NCBI GenBank assembly: GCA_016110215.1
Contig: JADWQD010000002.1
Coordinates: forward strand, 62,001-126,000
Source of the DNA: Capronia americana
Lineage: Eukaryota; Ascomycota; Eurotiomycetes; Chaetothyriales; Herpotrichiellaceae
Direction of reading: 5' to 3'
Length of the DNA: 64,000 bases
The stretch's first letter is position 1. Each line of letters opens with the position of its first letter. The translations under genes were made by a program, and so were the position numbers. Positions 43,706 through 53,919 of the stretch are shown piece after piece. Under the pieces are notes generated by a model. It saw only the letters and a list, made by a program, of their open reading frames with translations, searched no databases and had not been told where the DNA came from.

Positions 43706-45395
43706 ATGCGCAGCTCCATCCTTCTTGCCTCCTTGGCGTCGTCGACTGTCTCAGCAGAAACGGTTTTGGGTGCATACATCTTTTCGAGACATGGAGACAG
43801 AACTGCAAAGAGTACTCCACCGACTGTTCTGACCGACCTAGGCTATCAAGAGGTCAGTGCATCGAGTTATACATTTTGTCACCTTACACAACACAATCGA
43901 TCTGCAACGGTACAGCTGTCTCTAACACTATTTCGGCTATCTAGATATTTACCTCGGGCTCGTACTACCGGAGCCGCTATGTTGCCAGCGATGCGAGCCG
44001 CAAAATCCATGGTATCGCGTCCGATATAGTCAAGCTCTCACAGATGTATGAACCTTCGAGAAGTTGCCATTGCACCCATTCCATGCACTAACATGGAGAT
44101 TCTGTCCCTTTTAGTACTGCCTCCGCACCCGTGGACAATGTCCTGCAAGCATCAGGCATCGGTTTTCTTCAGGGTTTATATCCGCCAGTCGGAGAGACGT
44201 TGGGTAGCCAGACTCTTCGTAATGGCACCGTCGTCCAGACACCGTTGAACGGATTTCAGATCCTCCCTCTTCAAGTCGTCCAGAACGGCGCCAACAGCGA
44301 GAACGCCGCCTGGCTGCAAGGCTCGACCAATTGCGCCAATGCGCAAAGTAAGTCCTCGATGACGGCGGTGTGCCTTGACGTTCGTCCGCCCATTCAATGA
44401 GTTGGAAGCTAAATTGTGCCACAGTCAGCTCCAACGACTACTTCCAGAGCAGCGAATATAAAGATACTTTGGCCCGCACGAACGAATTCTACACGGGCAT
44501 GCATCCCTACGTTGAACGCACTTTCACCGAAAACCAGACCAGTTTCAAGAACGCCTACACGATCTTTGACCTGCTCAACGTTGCCAGCATCCACAACGCA
44601 AGCATAGCACTCCCCGACAATGCGGACTTCTTCCAACTCCGCACTCTTGCGGACCAGCACGAATTCGGTCTTGCATACAACCAGTCCGAGCCCATCCGTG
44701 CAGTCACCGGCTCCATCATTGCGGCCCAAGTGACGGAAGCTCTCAACGGTACCATCACCGGCAAAGGCAAGAATGTGTTGAACATCCAGTTCGGCGCCTA
44801 CGCCGGCATGCTGTCCTACTTTGGCCTTGCCAACCTTACGGCCGCCAGCCCCGACTTCTACGGTGTCCCCGACTACGCGTCCAGTCTTGTCTGGGAACTC
44901 GTAACCAATGCGACCGTCTCCAACACTTCATATCCCACGGAAGATGACATCAGCGTGCGGTTTTACTTCCACAACGGCACGACATCCAACATCAGTGAGC
45001 CCGTCGAGTTCCCGCTTTTCGGCACCGGCCGCTCCCCCCTGCCATGGTCGGAGTTTGTTGCCTCGACGAAGAACTTCAGCATCGGCACGCAGGCCGAGTG
45101 GTGCAGTGCTTGCGGCAACTCGACCGGAGTGTGCAGTCCCAGCGCGCTGGGTGATGGAGATTCCGGAGCCCTCGGCACCAGCTCGTCGGATAATGGTAGC
45201 GGCCACGGAGGTGGGATCAGCAAGGCTGTCGCGGGTGTGATTGGCGCGATGGTGACCCTCGGAGTGATCCTTGGCTTGGAGATTTTGTTCTTCCTGGTTG
45301 GCGGCTTCAAACTCGTGAGCAAGAAGCGACTCGCCAGGACCTCCAGCCAGGGATCAAGCGTGATGCCCGGCAACGGGGTCGAGGCGAAGGCCTAA
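43706..45395 (+). CDS. Membrane-anchored histidine acid phosphatase-like protein
   Basis: Branch 2 histidine phosphatase superfamily, about 483 aa. Exons inferred: 43706-43852, 43945-44045, 44115-44347, 44425-45395. Signal peptide MRSSILLASLASSTVSA, then YIFSRHGDRTAK with the RHGxR active-site motif. The usual C-terminal HD (proton donor) should fall where IQFGAYAGMLSYFGL lies, but no His-Asp is present, so catalysis may be weak, altered or lost. Many NxS/T sequons (NGT, NQT, NAS, NTS) point to a surface glycoprotein. A hydrophobic segment at about 427-453 (GAMVTLGVILGLEILFFLVG) and a short basic tail (KKRLAR) make a type I membrane anchor. It is convergent with a short Zn2Cys6 gene. Confidence 0.85.
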
Positions 45396-45880
45396 TCATA
45401 ATGGAGGGGATAAACATCTCCGCAGCCGGTGCGCCGAGGTACAGTTTCGTACATTGCGTGCGTCTGGAACCCCGCGAGAGGGTGGGGGGACCGGTATTTA
45501 CATCTGGGTTGTGTCTTCCTAGCTACACAGTACAAATTGCCCCGTACTCGTTAACTCATAGATTTAATTACTCGTACGTTATGTGCATATCCGGATCCAC
45601 AGCCACTGTCTCGTAGAGGTCAAAGTGCAAGCCAAACGGACTGACCCGTGCGGCAAGTAAGTGAGAAAGTCGGATTCCTTTCGGGGCCCTCCTCGGAGAA
45701 ACAGTAGCGTGACAGGTTCACCGATGCCACAACGTGCCACAATTGCTCCACGATCTATCGGCCGTATTTTCCCAGCCATTCCAAATGCTCCCACGCTCAA
45801 CAAGCTGCAAAGAACCGAGTACAGTGCGCTGTTTCCAATCAGTCCGGCTAAAGAAACGCCTCTCGTAGCTCGTAGAATGC
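45396..45880. other. Intergenic between convergent genes
   Basis: 485 bp with the 3' UTRs of both neighbours. ORFs on the minus strand run through it in other frames but carry no motif. Confidence 0.45.
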
Positions 45881-46687
45881 TCAACACAATAAACCCTTGA
45901 CGCTCAAGTTCGTCTTGGTCAGACGTCTCGCTGCGAGTCCATCGCGGTCTCGTTCGTCGGGCAACTGCTCTTGTTGTTGAGACTGCGACTGGGATTGGGA
46001 CTGGGAATGGGAATGGAATTGGGAGAGCGACGGTCGCTGCGCGGTCGTCAGAGCGAAATCCATATCTCGCTTGATCCACTCGACCAACGCGACCGTTTCT
46101 TCCAAACCCATACAGACGAGCCCGACGGACGACGTGGTGTCGTCGAGGGGCTGCACGTCTGCGGCCGCCGCCACAACTTCGGCGACGTAAGGACTCCGCG
46201 ACTGATGGTGGCGGGCTTCCGGCCGCTCCGTCGAGAGGGACCTTAGTTTCTGTAGTGCGTAGCTCGTGTGCCCGAACGACGAGCTGCGTAGCGCGGAGAC
46301 GAACCTTTGATACTGGCTCAGCCGCTCCGTCAGGGCTTGGATCTCTTCGTTGGAGCCGCGGTTCTGGCGCCGGTCGTTGCCTTGATCGTATTTGCAGGAC
46401 AAGACCTTCTTCATACATCGCATGCAGGGGAGTTTGCCGTCGCACTTGGCCCGCGCGAGCTTGCACCCGTCGCAGGCGATGGTGACGTTGGTGCGTGGTC
46501 GTTTGGTGTGTCTGCCCGGTATGCCACCTGCTTTCAAGGTGGGAGGGCCCGACACTTTCTCCGGGTGCGGGAGAATCGAGCGTGGCACACTGGAGCCCTC
46601 AGGGCTGGGATAGCCCGCGGCGGCAGCGGCAGCGGCATTGTTGTCTGAAAGGAGCTGGCGGGTTGGGGCAGAGAGGATCGAAGTCAT
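45881..46687 (-). CDS. Short Zn2Cys6 DNA-binding protein
   Basis: Nuclear protein of 268 aa in one exon. A poly-Ala stretch near the N-terminus and basic KRPRTNVTIA lead to a complete binuclear cluster: CDGCKLARAKC, DGKLP, CMRCMKKVLSC, correctly spaced. A coiled-coil-like segment follows (EEIQALTERLSQYQRFV). The C-terminal part is Ser/Gln/Glu-rich (SQSQSQSQSQ). The fungal-specific middle homology region, usually several hundred residues, is absent. Either a naturally short factor that could act as a competitor or partner, or a gene truncated by a later stop or missed exon. A (TG)13 tract lies 22 bp upstream of the start. The DNA-binding domain is certain; gene completeness is not. Confidence 0.8.
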   Translation of the reverse strand: MTSILSAPTRQLLSDNNAAAAAAAGYPSPEGSSVPRSILPHPEKVSGPPTLKAGGIPGRHTKRPRTNVTIACDGCKLARAKCDGKLPCMRCMKKVLSCKYDQGNDRRQNRGSNEEIQALTERLSQYQRFVSALRSSSFGHTSYALQKLRSLSTERPEARHHQSRSPYVAEVVAAAADVQPLDDTTSSVGLVCMGLEETVALVEWIKRDMDFALTTAQRPSLSQFHSHSQSQSQSQSQQQEQLPDERDRDGLAARRLTKTNLSVKGLLC

Positions 46688-48970
46688 GGCTCGCTGCGCA
46701 CGGGCAGATGTGTGTGTGTGTGTGTGTGTGTGTGAGAGTTCTTTGTCTTAGGGACGAGATCGGATCTAGTCACGTCGCAACATATTTAGTCTCCAGGAAT
46801 GTATTGGGGCATAAATGCTAGGAAGAGGTCGCCGACGAGTCCCTCTCGTCTGCTTATATACTATTCCTTGCGCCGAAACGGACGCCCTTGCATCACGCGG
46901 CGGCCGGATGCACAATCAGCTGGCTGCGACATGGCAAAGATGAAAGTTCATCCAATTCTTGCCTCCGCACTGAGTGGCCCTGGAACACCTGGAAATAAAT
47001 TCCGTGACCGTTCGTGTTGTTGTTGGAACGGCGCCACTGAGACGACGAAGACTGATTGGTGTGCCAGTTGCTGGAAAACGTCATAGTGTCTGGGGTTTGG
47101 AAGAGAACTCCGGACTGAATCGCCGATGAAGCAGGTGCAAGGCACGGTCGAACCAGTCATTCATGCTGGTACGGGGCGGTGCAGGCCGTATGCAGCCTCG
47201 CATGATGGCTCGAGCTATCAAATCTTGAAGTCAACCGTCTGGGCAACCTCTGGAAGATTTGCCCGGGCGGAGAATTGCCAGCGTGGAAGGGAGTTTAGAC
47301 TTATATTACGGAGTAACGTGTTTCTTCGACACCCAGCTGCCTTCTTTTCGGAACGCGGACGAGTACCTCCGGATGATCGAGATGCAGCTTTCGATGTGCT
47401 AGGCGCGGCGCGTGCTCTTTTACCGACACTACTACTTGGCACTACTCCTAGCAGTCAGTCAGTCAAGGTAAGCTGAGGCTTCTGGTCTAGAACCGAGCGA
47501 GCTCGCAGACAATGCTCATTGGCACAGGCCCGGCTTTGAGCTCGAGCCTCGAGACTGGGCCCAGCGATGATCGAGGCCTGCTCCCAGTGTCCCCAATGAG
47601 CCTCTCGCTGTCACTCCAATCTCAGTTTAGTGCCAGCTCCCCTAATTGAGTATGTACGTAGCCCATAAATTAAGCTCCGAGCAGATTCTTCCTTAGCCGC
47701 AGCTCCAGCTCTTTGTTGGGATTGAGTCGTATTGTTTGATAGTGAAGCTTCTTAAGTGAGTTCGGAGTGAACGAACAAGCTACAGTACAGTATGCACTGG
47801 CAGCTGCAGTACCGCTCCCAGCCAGCGCCTCTCGTATCACTTTGTCCTAAGGCACTTCAACCAATCTCCTCGCAGAACTGAAGACTTTCTGGGACTGCTT
47901 GCGCTGCAACTCGAATTAAACACCATATTGTCTCAATGATCAGCCTGTCTACGCTACAGCTCCTAATGGCATGGCGCTGCAGTCGAGGGAAGAAGAAACA
48001 CTTCATTCCGCACACCCGCACACCCAATGTTCTCTCGTCGACGACCGTCGCCAGATCTAGCAGTCGATCTTGACACTGGGGTCTCGGACAACGCACTGCT
48101 GAGGCAGAATGATCCTCGTTACTGGACCGTCGCATTCGACCAGACTGTCCCATGCCGTGCGACGACACCCGCTCAATTGACCACATAATATACAGTTATA
48201 GACACCGGACATCCATCTACCCCGAGCACCTAGCGACGGTGAGTGCCGCCCTGACTGGCGCGCAGACGAAGAGCAACCCTGGGAACGCAGGCACCTACCT
48301 GTGCAACTTCAATTCCGCGACTCCGTATCCAGAGGATGCTCGTGCACAGATTAGTGAAGTAGCGCATTCAGCACCGTGACAAGGCAGTTCATACCAGATT
48401 CGCACGACGGTCCGGTCTCTCTGCCTTAACCGTGCACGCGACCAGAATGCCTTCACTCCCTCCAAACGCAGCCTCTCCGCGGCCGGCTTCAATTCCATGA
48501 ACAACTGCGAGTTTGTCTTCATGACCACATTACATTGGACACCATTTTTTCAACAATCCCCTAGCCGAAATCATCCTCTTGGGCGCCGGGTCAACCATGA
48601 AGCACTTCCGTATTGTGCCTCTGTAGTCGCAAGCAAACAAAAACGACTTGCTCCCAATCCCGGGGCCCCGGTGTCCACACTGGTGAGACTGGATGACTCC
48701 TACAGGACTGTGAATACTGTGTGTGTGCGCGTGTCTGACTAAGTCTCCAAGATCCTACAATCCCATTCCGAGATGGAAACTGAAGATCGGATTACTACAC
48801 GACCAGCGTGAGGACACTGTGATGTCACAGAATCCAACAGCCTTCAGGCCCCTTGCCCCGACAAAATCAATATAAGTGAAGCCGAAGAATCCTTGGTCAG
48901 CAACGCCAGAAACAACCAGGGAGACCCCAAAAGAGACGAAGAAAAAGACGAAGAGGAAGACGACGACGCC
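46688..48970. other. Gene-poor stretch
   Basis: About 2.3 kb without supported genes. It contains the (TG)13 tract at 46709-46734 and otherwise unique sequence; short ORFs have no motifs. Confidence 0.5.
46709..46734. repeat. (TG)13 microsatellite
   Basis: Thirteen TG units immediately upstream of the Zn2Cys6 gene start at 46687, within its likely 5' UTR or core promoter. Length variation could affect expression. Confidence 0.95.
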
Positions 48971-49618
48971 ATGAGCGAGACCATCACGCAGGTCGAGCAT
49001 CTGCAGATGCGCTTGGCAGCAAAGGCGCTGCAACTGGAGGGCTCCTTTGCCTTTGCCATCGCCTCTGCCACTGCCACTGCCCCTACCCCTGCCACTGCCC
49101 TCCTCGAACCCAGCCGAGCCAAGGATGAGAAGACGAACGTCGTGACCATCGCCCGGCGTCCAAGCGACATCAACCTCGCCATCATGATCAAGTTGGTCGG
49201 AGGGATGCCCCCCTTCGCCACCACCGTCACCATCACCACCACAACACCAGCAAGCCAATGCAGTGTGTGGAGCGAGTTGCGGGCCGCCGTCGTGGCGGCC
49301 AGCTACGAGGCCGCGGGCGTCAACAACTTCGCCAACCTGACATTTAGGCTTGAAGAAGACGGCCACGCGGCCTGCATGACCATCGCGCCAACCAAGATTG
49401 ACTCCCAAACCGCGTTCCCCAGCAAGACGTACGAGGCATGGTATCATAGGATACTGAGGGGGAAGCAGTCGATTTATATCGTGGACGTGAAGATCGACGT
49501 CTCAATCTCCATCTCAATCTCAATAACACATGGTCCCCGTGAGGAAAAGGAAAGTTTAAATGCGAGGGATGGAGAGAACCGCTCAAGTGATGAGTGCACG
49601 GGGAGATCATTACTCTAG
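48971..49618 (+). CDS. Orphan hypothetical protein
   Basis: Possible single-exon protein of about 215 aa from the first ATG (MSETITQVEHLQMRLAAKAL). It has an Ala/Thr/Pro-rich middle (ATATAPTPATALL), then more ordinary sequence (VWSELRAAVVAASYEAAGV, KTYEAWYHRILRGKQSIYI) and a low-complexity SISISISI near the end. No family is recognised. The opposite strand also has a long ORF (48755-49447), but its composition (Gly/Asp runs, hydrophobic runs) is less protein-like. It is isolated in a gene-poor zone, so it may be a lineage-specific gene or a chance ORF. Confidence 0.42.
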   Translation: MSETITQVEHLQMRLAAKALQLEGSFAFAIASATATAPTPATALLEPSRAKDEKTNVVTIARRPSDINLAIMIKLVGGMPPFATTVTITTTTPASQCSVWSELRAAVVAASYEAAGVNNFANLTFRLEEDGHAACMTIAPTKIDSQTAFPSKTYEAWYHRILRGKQSIYIVDVKIDVSISISISITHGPREEKESLNARDGENRSSDECTGRSLL

Positions 49619-49984
49619 TCACGTTAAAGAGGAAAACAAGGACCCAGGAAGGAAGGAATTTCAATTACAGTCCCAGGAGAAAGGGACGGAGAAGTACAGT
49701 AGCATTGACTACCGGCTCATTCGTCTTCAATGTCTCACTCCCAACCAACTCCCGCATCCCGTATCTTTTTGTTCATCGATGCAGCGATCATCTCTTCAGT
49801 CGGCGACACGTCTTTATCTACTTACATGGTTACTCGTTCACACTCACACTTACAGTACCTCACTCCACCTTGGACGTGATCTGCTTTGATCTGATCTGAT
49901 CTGCCCTGAACTGGCGGCCAGATGAGTACACAGTAAGCTTACCATCCCTGTTCCAGTCACTGTTCCAATCAATGTCAGGAAGTT

Positions 49985-50009
49985 GGCAGTGGCAGTGGCA
50001 GTGGCAGTG
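49985..50009. repeat. (GGCAGT)4 tandem repeat
   Basis: Four hexamer units in the gene desert right of the orphan ORF. Confidence 0.9.
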
Positions 50010-50276
50010 ACTCGTGAAATCGAAGACTACTAACCTAAAGGCAGAAGCGCGCACCCAGAAGCCAGAAGCCAGAGGAAGCAAGGGAGTAAAGAGGAAGGAG
50101 CATGGAGCATGGAGTGAGAATGGGGAAAAATATAAAAACTCATGCACCACTATACACTGTATTATACCAATCAAGCATTTTTCGAGTACGAGTACAGTAA
50201 CTTGACATGGTCGGCTTGCGCGCAGTGGTACCTCGTCTCATCGTACAGTATCCCTATTCAGGCAGTGGGTCACTGG

Positions 50277-50395
50277 GTGAGCGAACGAGTGAGTGAGAGA
50301 GTGAGCGAGTGAGTGGAGTTTGTGATGATCTGATATCACTCCCATTTCCATTTCCATTTCCAACCCAATCTCCATCTCCATCTCGGTCTCCATCT
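50277..50395. repeat. Low-complexity block: GAGT-type, CCATTT and TCCATC repeats
   Basis: Adjacent short tandem arrays: imperfect GAGT/GAGC units, then three CCATTT units from 50342, then TCCATC-like hexamers. Confidence 0.85.
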
Positions 50396-50792
50396 CGTTC
50401 CTGCGGATAACCTCCCTCCTGCTGCTCCGGTAAGGAACCTAGAATACAGCATATTTGTAGACTAGTCAACCATACATACACACAAACACACAAACGTAGG
50501 CCAGGCAGGCAGGTATATCTATCTGGTACAGCACTACAACGATACGAGCCAGGCCGGACTGGACGAAGTAGCCACCGCCACCGCCAACGCCACTACACCA
50601 TGAGAGAAAACAAGACCAAGGGGATATTGGTTGACCTGGGCTGTGCTGGACTAGAATGCCAATATCAATATATCAATATCTTCGATCGGCCAGCCAGACA
50701 GCCAGCCAGTCAGTTAGCCAGCGAAGGGAGAGGGCCGGGCAAGACTCTTCCTGCTAGCTGGCGTACTCCGTACCATGAAAGATAAACGTTCC

Positions 50793-50851
50793 GTAGTCTG
50801 CACTCTGTAATCTGCACGCCGTAGTCTGCACCCCGTACTCTGTACAGAGTA
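50793..50851. repeat. Tandem GTAGTCTGCAC-type units ending in a 16 bp palindrome
   Basis: Three imperfect copies of a 15-17 bp unit lead into TACTCTGTACAGAGTA (50836-50851), a perfect 16 bp palindrome. Confidence 0.75.
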
Positions 50852-51154
50852 TGGAGTAATTCCCATACATCTCTTCCACAAATCTGGGAAGGACTCTGCT
50901 CGCCATAAGAGCCAGAACATTCTCTGGTGGATGCTAATACATATACTGTACATACGCAGTTGTAGGACAACAAGTGGCTAGCTGCTGGAGCTACTGAGCT
51001 CCTCGATATCGGTCTGGATCTCAGTCCCAGTCTCATTTTCAGTCTGCTTCGAGGCATATATACCACTTAGATATCTACTATATGTACTATATGGACTCCG
51101 CGCTCGGTATCCGGTCTCGTACAACTACAGATAGAATCACTGTGAGGTTGCATA

Positions 51155-51169
51155 CCGTACAGAGTACGG
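51155..51169. repeat. Inverted repeat CCGTAC-aga-GTACGG
   Basis: Perfect 6 bp arms around a 3 bp spacer; the following bases (AGTATG) resemble those after the palindrome at 50836, so the two belong to one dispersed motif. Confidence 0.7.
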
Positions 51170-52166
51170 AGTATGATTTGACAGTATGTTAATGCGTGGA
51201 TGTTGTTATGCCCTTCACAAGAGTGGTACTATGCTGTACACGGTTTGTTTCGACCTCGCGGGGCGGGTTGAGCATTCCGTCCAGCCATTGGGTTGGCATT
51301 CACTCAAAAATTTGGTAGATTGACATGGGAGGGACGGGATACGAAGGCAAGGCAGCTTACGAGTCGGGCAGCCGGGTTGTTGCTTGTGCGAAATACGCGT
51401 ACTGTCTATCCTTGGGACAAGGCGCAAGACGACGGAAAGATAGGGATCTCAATGCCAGCTCTGTGCCATCGCCTGAAACAGTTTGATGAAGGGACAAAAG
51501 GCTGAACGAATAGCCTCGAGGGCGCAGTGACCATTCGATCCCAATCTTGATGAAAGTTGTTTAGGGCCTTGTTTTGCCACGGCTAAATACTCCAGCGTAT
51601 GTTCACCTAACCGTTAACCCCAATCCTTAACCGTCATCCAATGATGCATCCGTCAAAGTGACCTTGGATGATCTTGACAGTCCGTAAGCAATTTGGGGTT
51701 TTGGTCCCCCCGAGTTATTTCAGCCCAAGTTCCTCTTTCCTGTGGTCAAGCATTGCCCCCCCTAGCGGGTGCTCCAAGATGTGTTCAACCCATCTTCAGA
51801 TGGCTGTGCCAACGCCCGAATCCGCTGTCGCCGGAGGATCTCAAATATCGTATTTCGCACTGTTCGCGGTCCTGCATGTCCCAGTCACTTTGCCCAAGAA
51901 GTGGAAAGGCCAAGCTCGTCGAGGAGAGAGTTGTGCGTTGAGAAAACAACATGTGCCGGAATCGATACGGCGCCTGCCGTATTCTCGAGCATGTCTCGGC
52001 CGTAAAACGAATGACGCCAATTCCCGAGGTTCTGTGTGTCCTGTATTACCCATCGCGTATGTGCGAAAGCCGATAATCACCACTCCAAATACATTGCACG
52101 CGAAATTCGGAAGCAGGAGGGCGAAGGTGGTCGAGTCATGGTTTCAAGACTCGACGGCCTTCCAGA

Positions 52167-53919
52167 TCAATGTCGGTAGAAGTTACCGTCTCTCTCGATT
52201 ATGCGTTTAGTTGTACCGTCGGCAGAGGTATATACCAAGTCCCCAGTCAACAGACGTCGGGTCTCTTCATCATCATCGTCCTCAGCATCACCAACGTCAG
52301 GCTCGATGATATCGTGCGCGCCAGGTGGGGGCGGGGCTGAATATGGCGACGAAAACGGGTCTGGTCGTGCTCCCGATTTGAGTGGTGGCTGATATCCGTA
52401 ATCGCTCGAGCTGAAAGGCCTTTTCACCGAAGCGGGCGCTGGCATATTGTACCTCGGTGTGAGTGGGCTATGCTTCGCGTCGCTGCTGCTGCTGCTGTGG
52501 GTCTGGATCAGCGGCGGTAACGTGTACCTTGGTTCGATGTCATGATTTATCAGGCCTCGGAGAGTTGACTGGGTTGGTTGTCCGGAGCGGGGACCCATGG
52601 CGGGAAGTCCCGGCCGGGGGGTCTGGTCGAACGGGGCCCGCGACGACGATGCATACGGTCCATACGCAGAAGGAGGCGGCATTGACGTGGAAGGGGTTGG
52701 CAGTAAAGGGCTCGTCATCGGCAGAGACGACACTGACAATTGGCGGTTTGGAGGCGCAGAGCGGCCATAAAGACTGTCGACAGATTCCCTCCTGTCATAC
52801 TGGCTACCGAGGCTGTCACGACTGGCAGATCTTGAGTGATCGAGGGGGCGATTGTTGGCATGAGGAGTACCTTGATAGGAATTGGCGGCTTCGTCGCCTT
52901 CAGCACCAGCCTTCGGGCGTCTCTTTCTTTGCCGTACATCCCGCCGAATGCGTACTCGGCAGCCCTGATCGGCCACTAGGACACTCAATTCCGTGCTCTG
53001 ATCGAGACCTGGGAACTTCTTCGCGCTGTAGACCTGGAAAGGGGTTGACAAGACGTCCATCCGATTGAAAACACCTTCGTGGCGGACGGGCGCGTTCATG
53101 TTATCAACTCTCAGAGAGCGATCAAAAGGCTTTCCCAAGTCGGCATCGATATCGTGTTTGACGCCTTCGAAGAGGGAGAATCTGAGACGATACCAGCCCT
53201 CGTGCCTGACCGACAAGTCAGGGAATATGAAGTACGCAGCGCGCTTAGGCTTCTCCAAGTAAGCGGCACTTGCCACGGTGACACCAGCTAACACAGGGAT
53301 CGCAGAAGGCGTGTGCATCTTCCCGGCGGCGATTGGTCGAGCAACCTCTAAGCTGGCGTAGAGCATGAATGTGGCATCGTAGATCATGGTCGCCTCGCTT
53401 CCATTGATGTGGATCTTGAGCTCGACAACAGGTGGTGGATCTACTGGTCTGCGGTCGTTTGAAGCTATCACACGTTAGTCAACTCCCTCCAGATGTTGCG
53501 ACGAACCTACATTTGTTACCAGAGCCGCACGCTCGAGCCTTTTCTGGTTGCTGGACGACCTCTAGTGAATAAGTAATGGTCCTGCGGTCAATGGTGGTCC
53601 GGTGGAATTCATTCCTCGTCTCATGAGGTGGTTGCTGCATATTGTAGTGATTCTCCCCGATCCGGTACGTCCTGATCGGCAGGTCGTCTAAAAAGAGTTC
53701 GGTTTGTCCTGGCACAAAGAGCTCGGGAGCCGGTGGCGGACCAGGTGCGATGGGTCGACGAGCGTTGTACTCCTTTCCAAGCGTCTCTTTCAGACCTGGG
53801 AGGCTTTGGCGTGGTTCTCGACTGGCAGGTGATGCTGCCAATGGCTGCTGCTGTAGATCTACTGGCCTATCCATATCGCCTGTCAGCAGGGCCTCTCTAA
53901 CCGGTGGAAGCTGTGCCAT
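52167..53919 (-). CDS. Velvet-family regulator (VeA/VelC type)
   Basis: Fungal regulator linking development and secondary metabolism, about 568 aa. Exons (minus): 53919-53511 and 53464-52167, intron 46 nt. The velvet domain begins near residue 113 (ITYSLEVVQQPEKARACGSG), crosses the intron into KSSNDRRPVDPPPVVELKI, and continues with YFIFPDLSVRHEGWYRLRF, FQVYSAKKFPGLDQST and DQGCRVRIRRDVRQRKRR, which resembles a basic nuclear signal. About 110 residues precede the domain (LPPVREALLTGD, DLPIRTYRIGENHYN), longer than in classical VeA, and a Pro/Ser-rich tail with an acidic patch (DVGDAEDDDDEETRRLL) follows. VelC is as likely as VeA; VosA and VelB fit less well. The gene has an unusually long upstream non-coding region. 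Confidence 0.9.

Larger units (their letters stand above)
49619..52166. other. Gene desert rich in simple repeats and palindromes
   Basis: About 2.5 kb with no supported ORF. It holds (GGCAGT)4 near 49985, GAGT/GAGC-type repeats at about 50277-50318, CCATTT and TCCATC repeats at about 50342-50395, a GTAGTCTGCAC-type tandem at about 50793-50830, and GTAC-centred palindromes at 50836 and 51155. Confidence 0.6.

Noticed and set aside
45579..46466. Minus-strand 295-codon ORF overlapping the short Zn2Cys6 gene
   Set aside because: Different frame from the zinc cluster; no motif.
48755..49447. Minus-strand ORF of 230 codons overlapping the orphan gene
   Set aside because: Runs of Gly/Asp and of hydrophobics look like a reading of low-complexity DNA; the plus frame is more protein-like.
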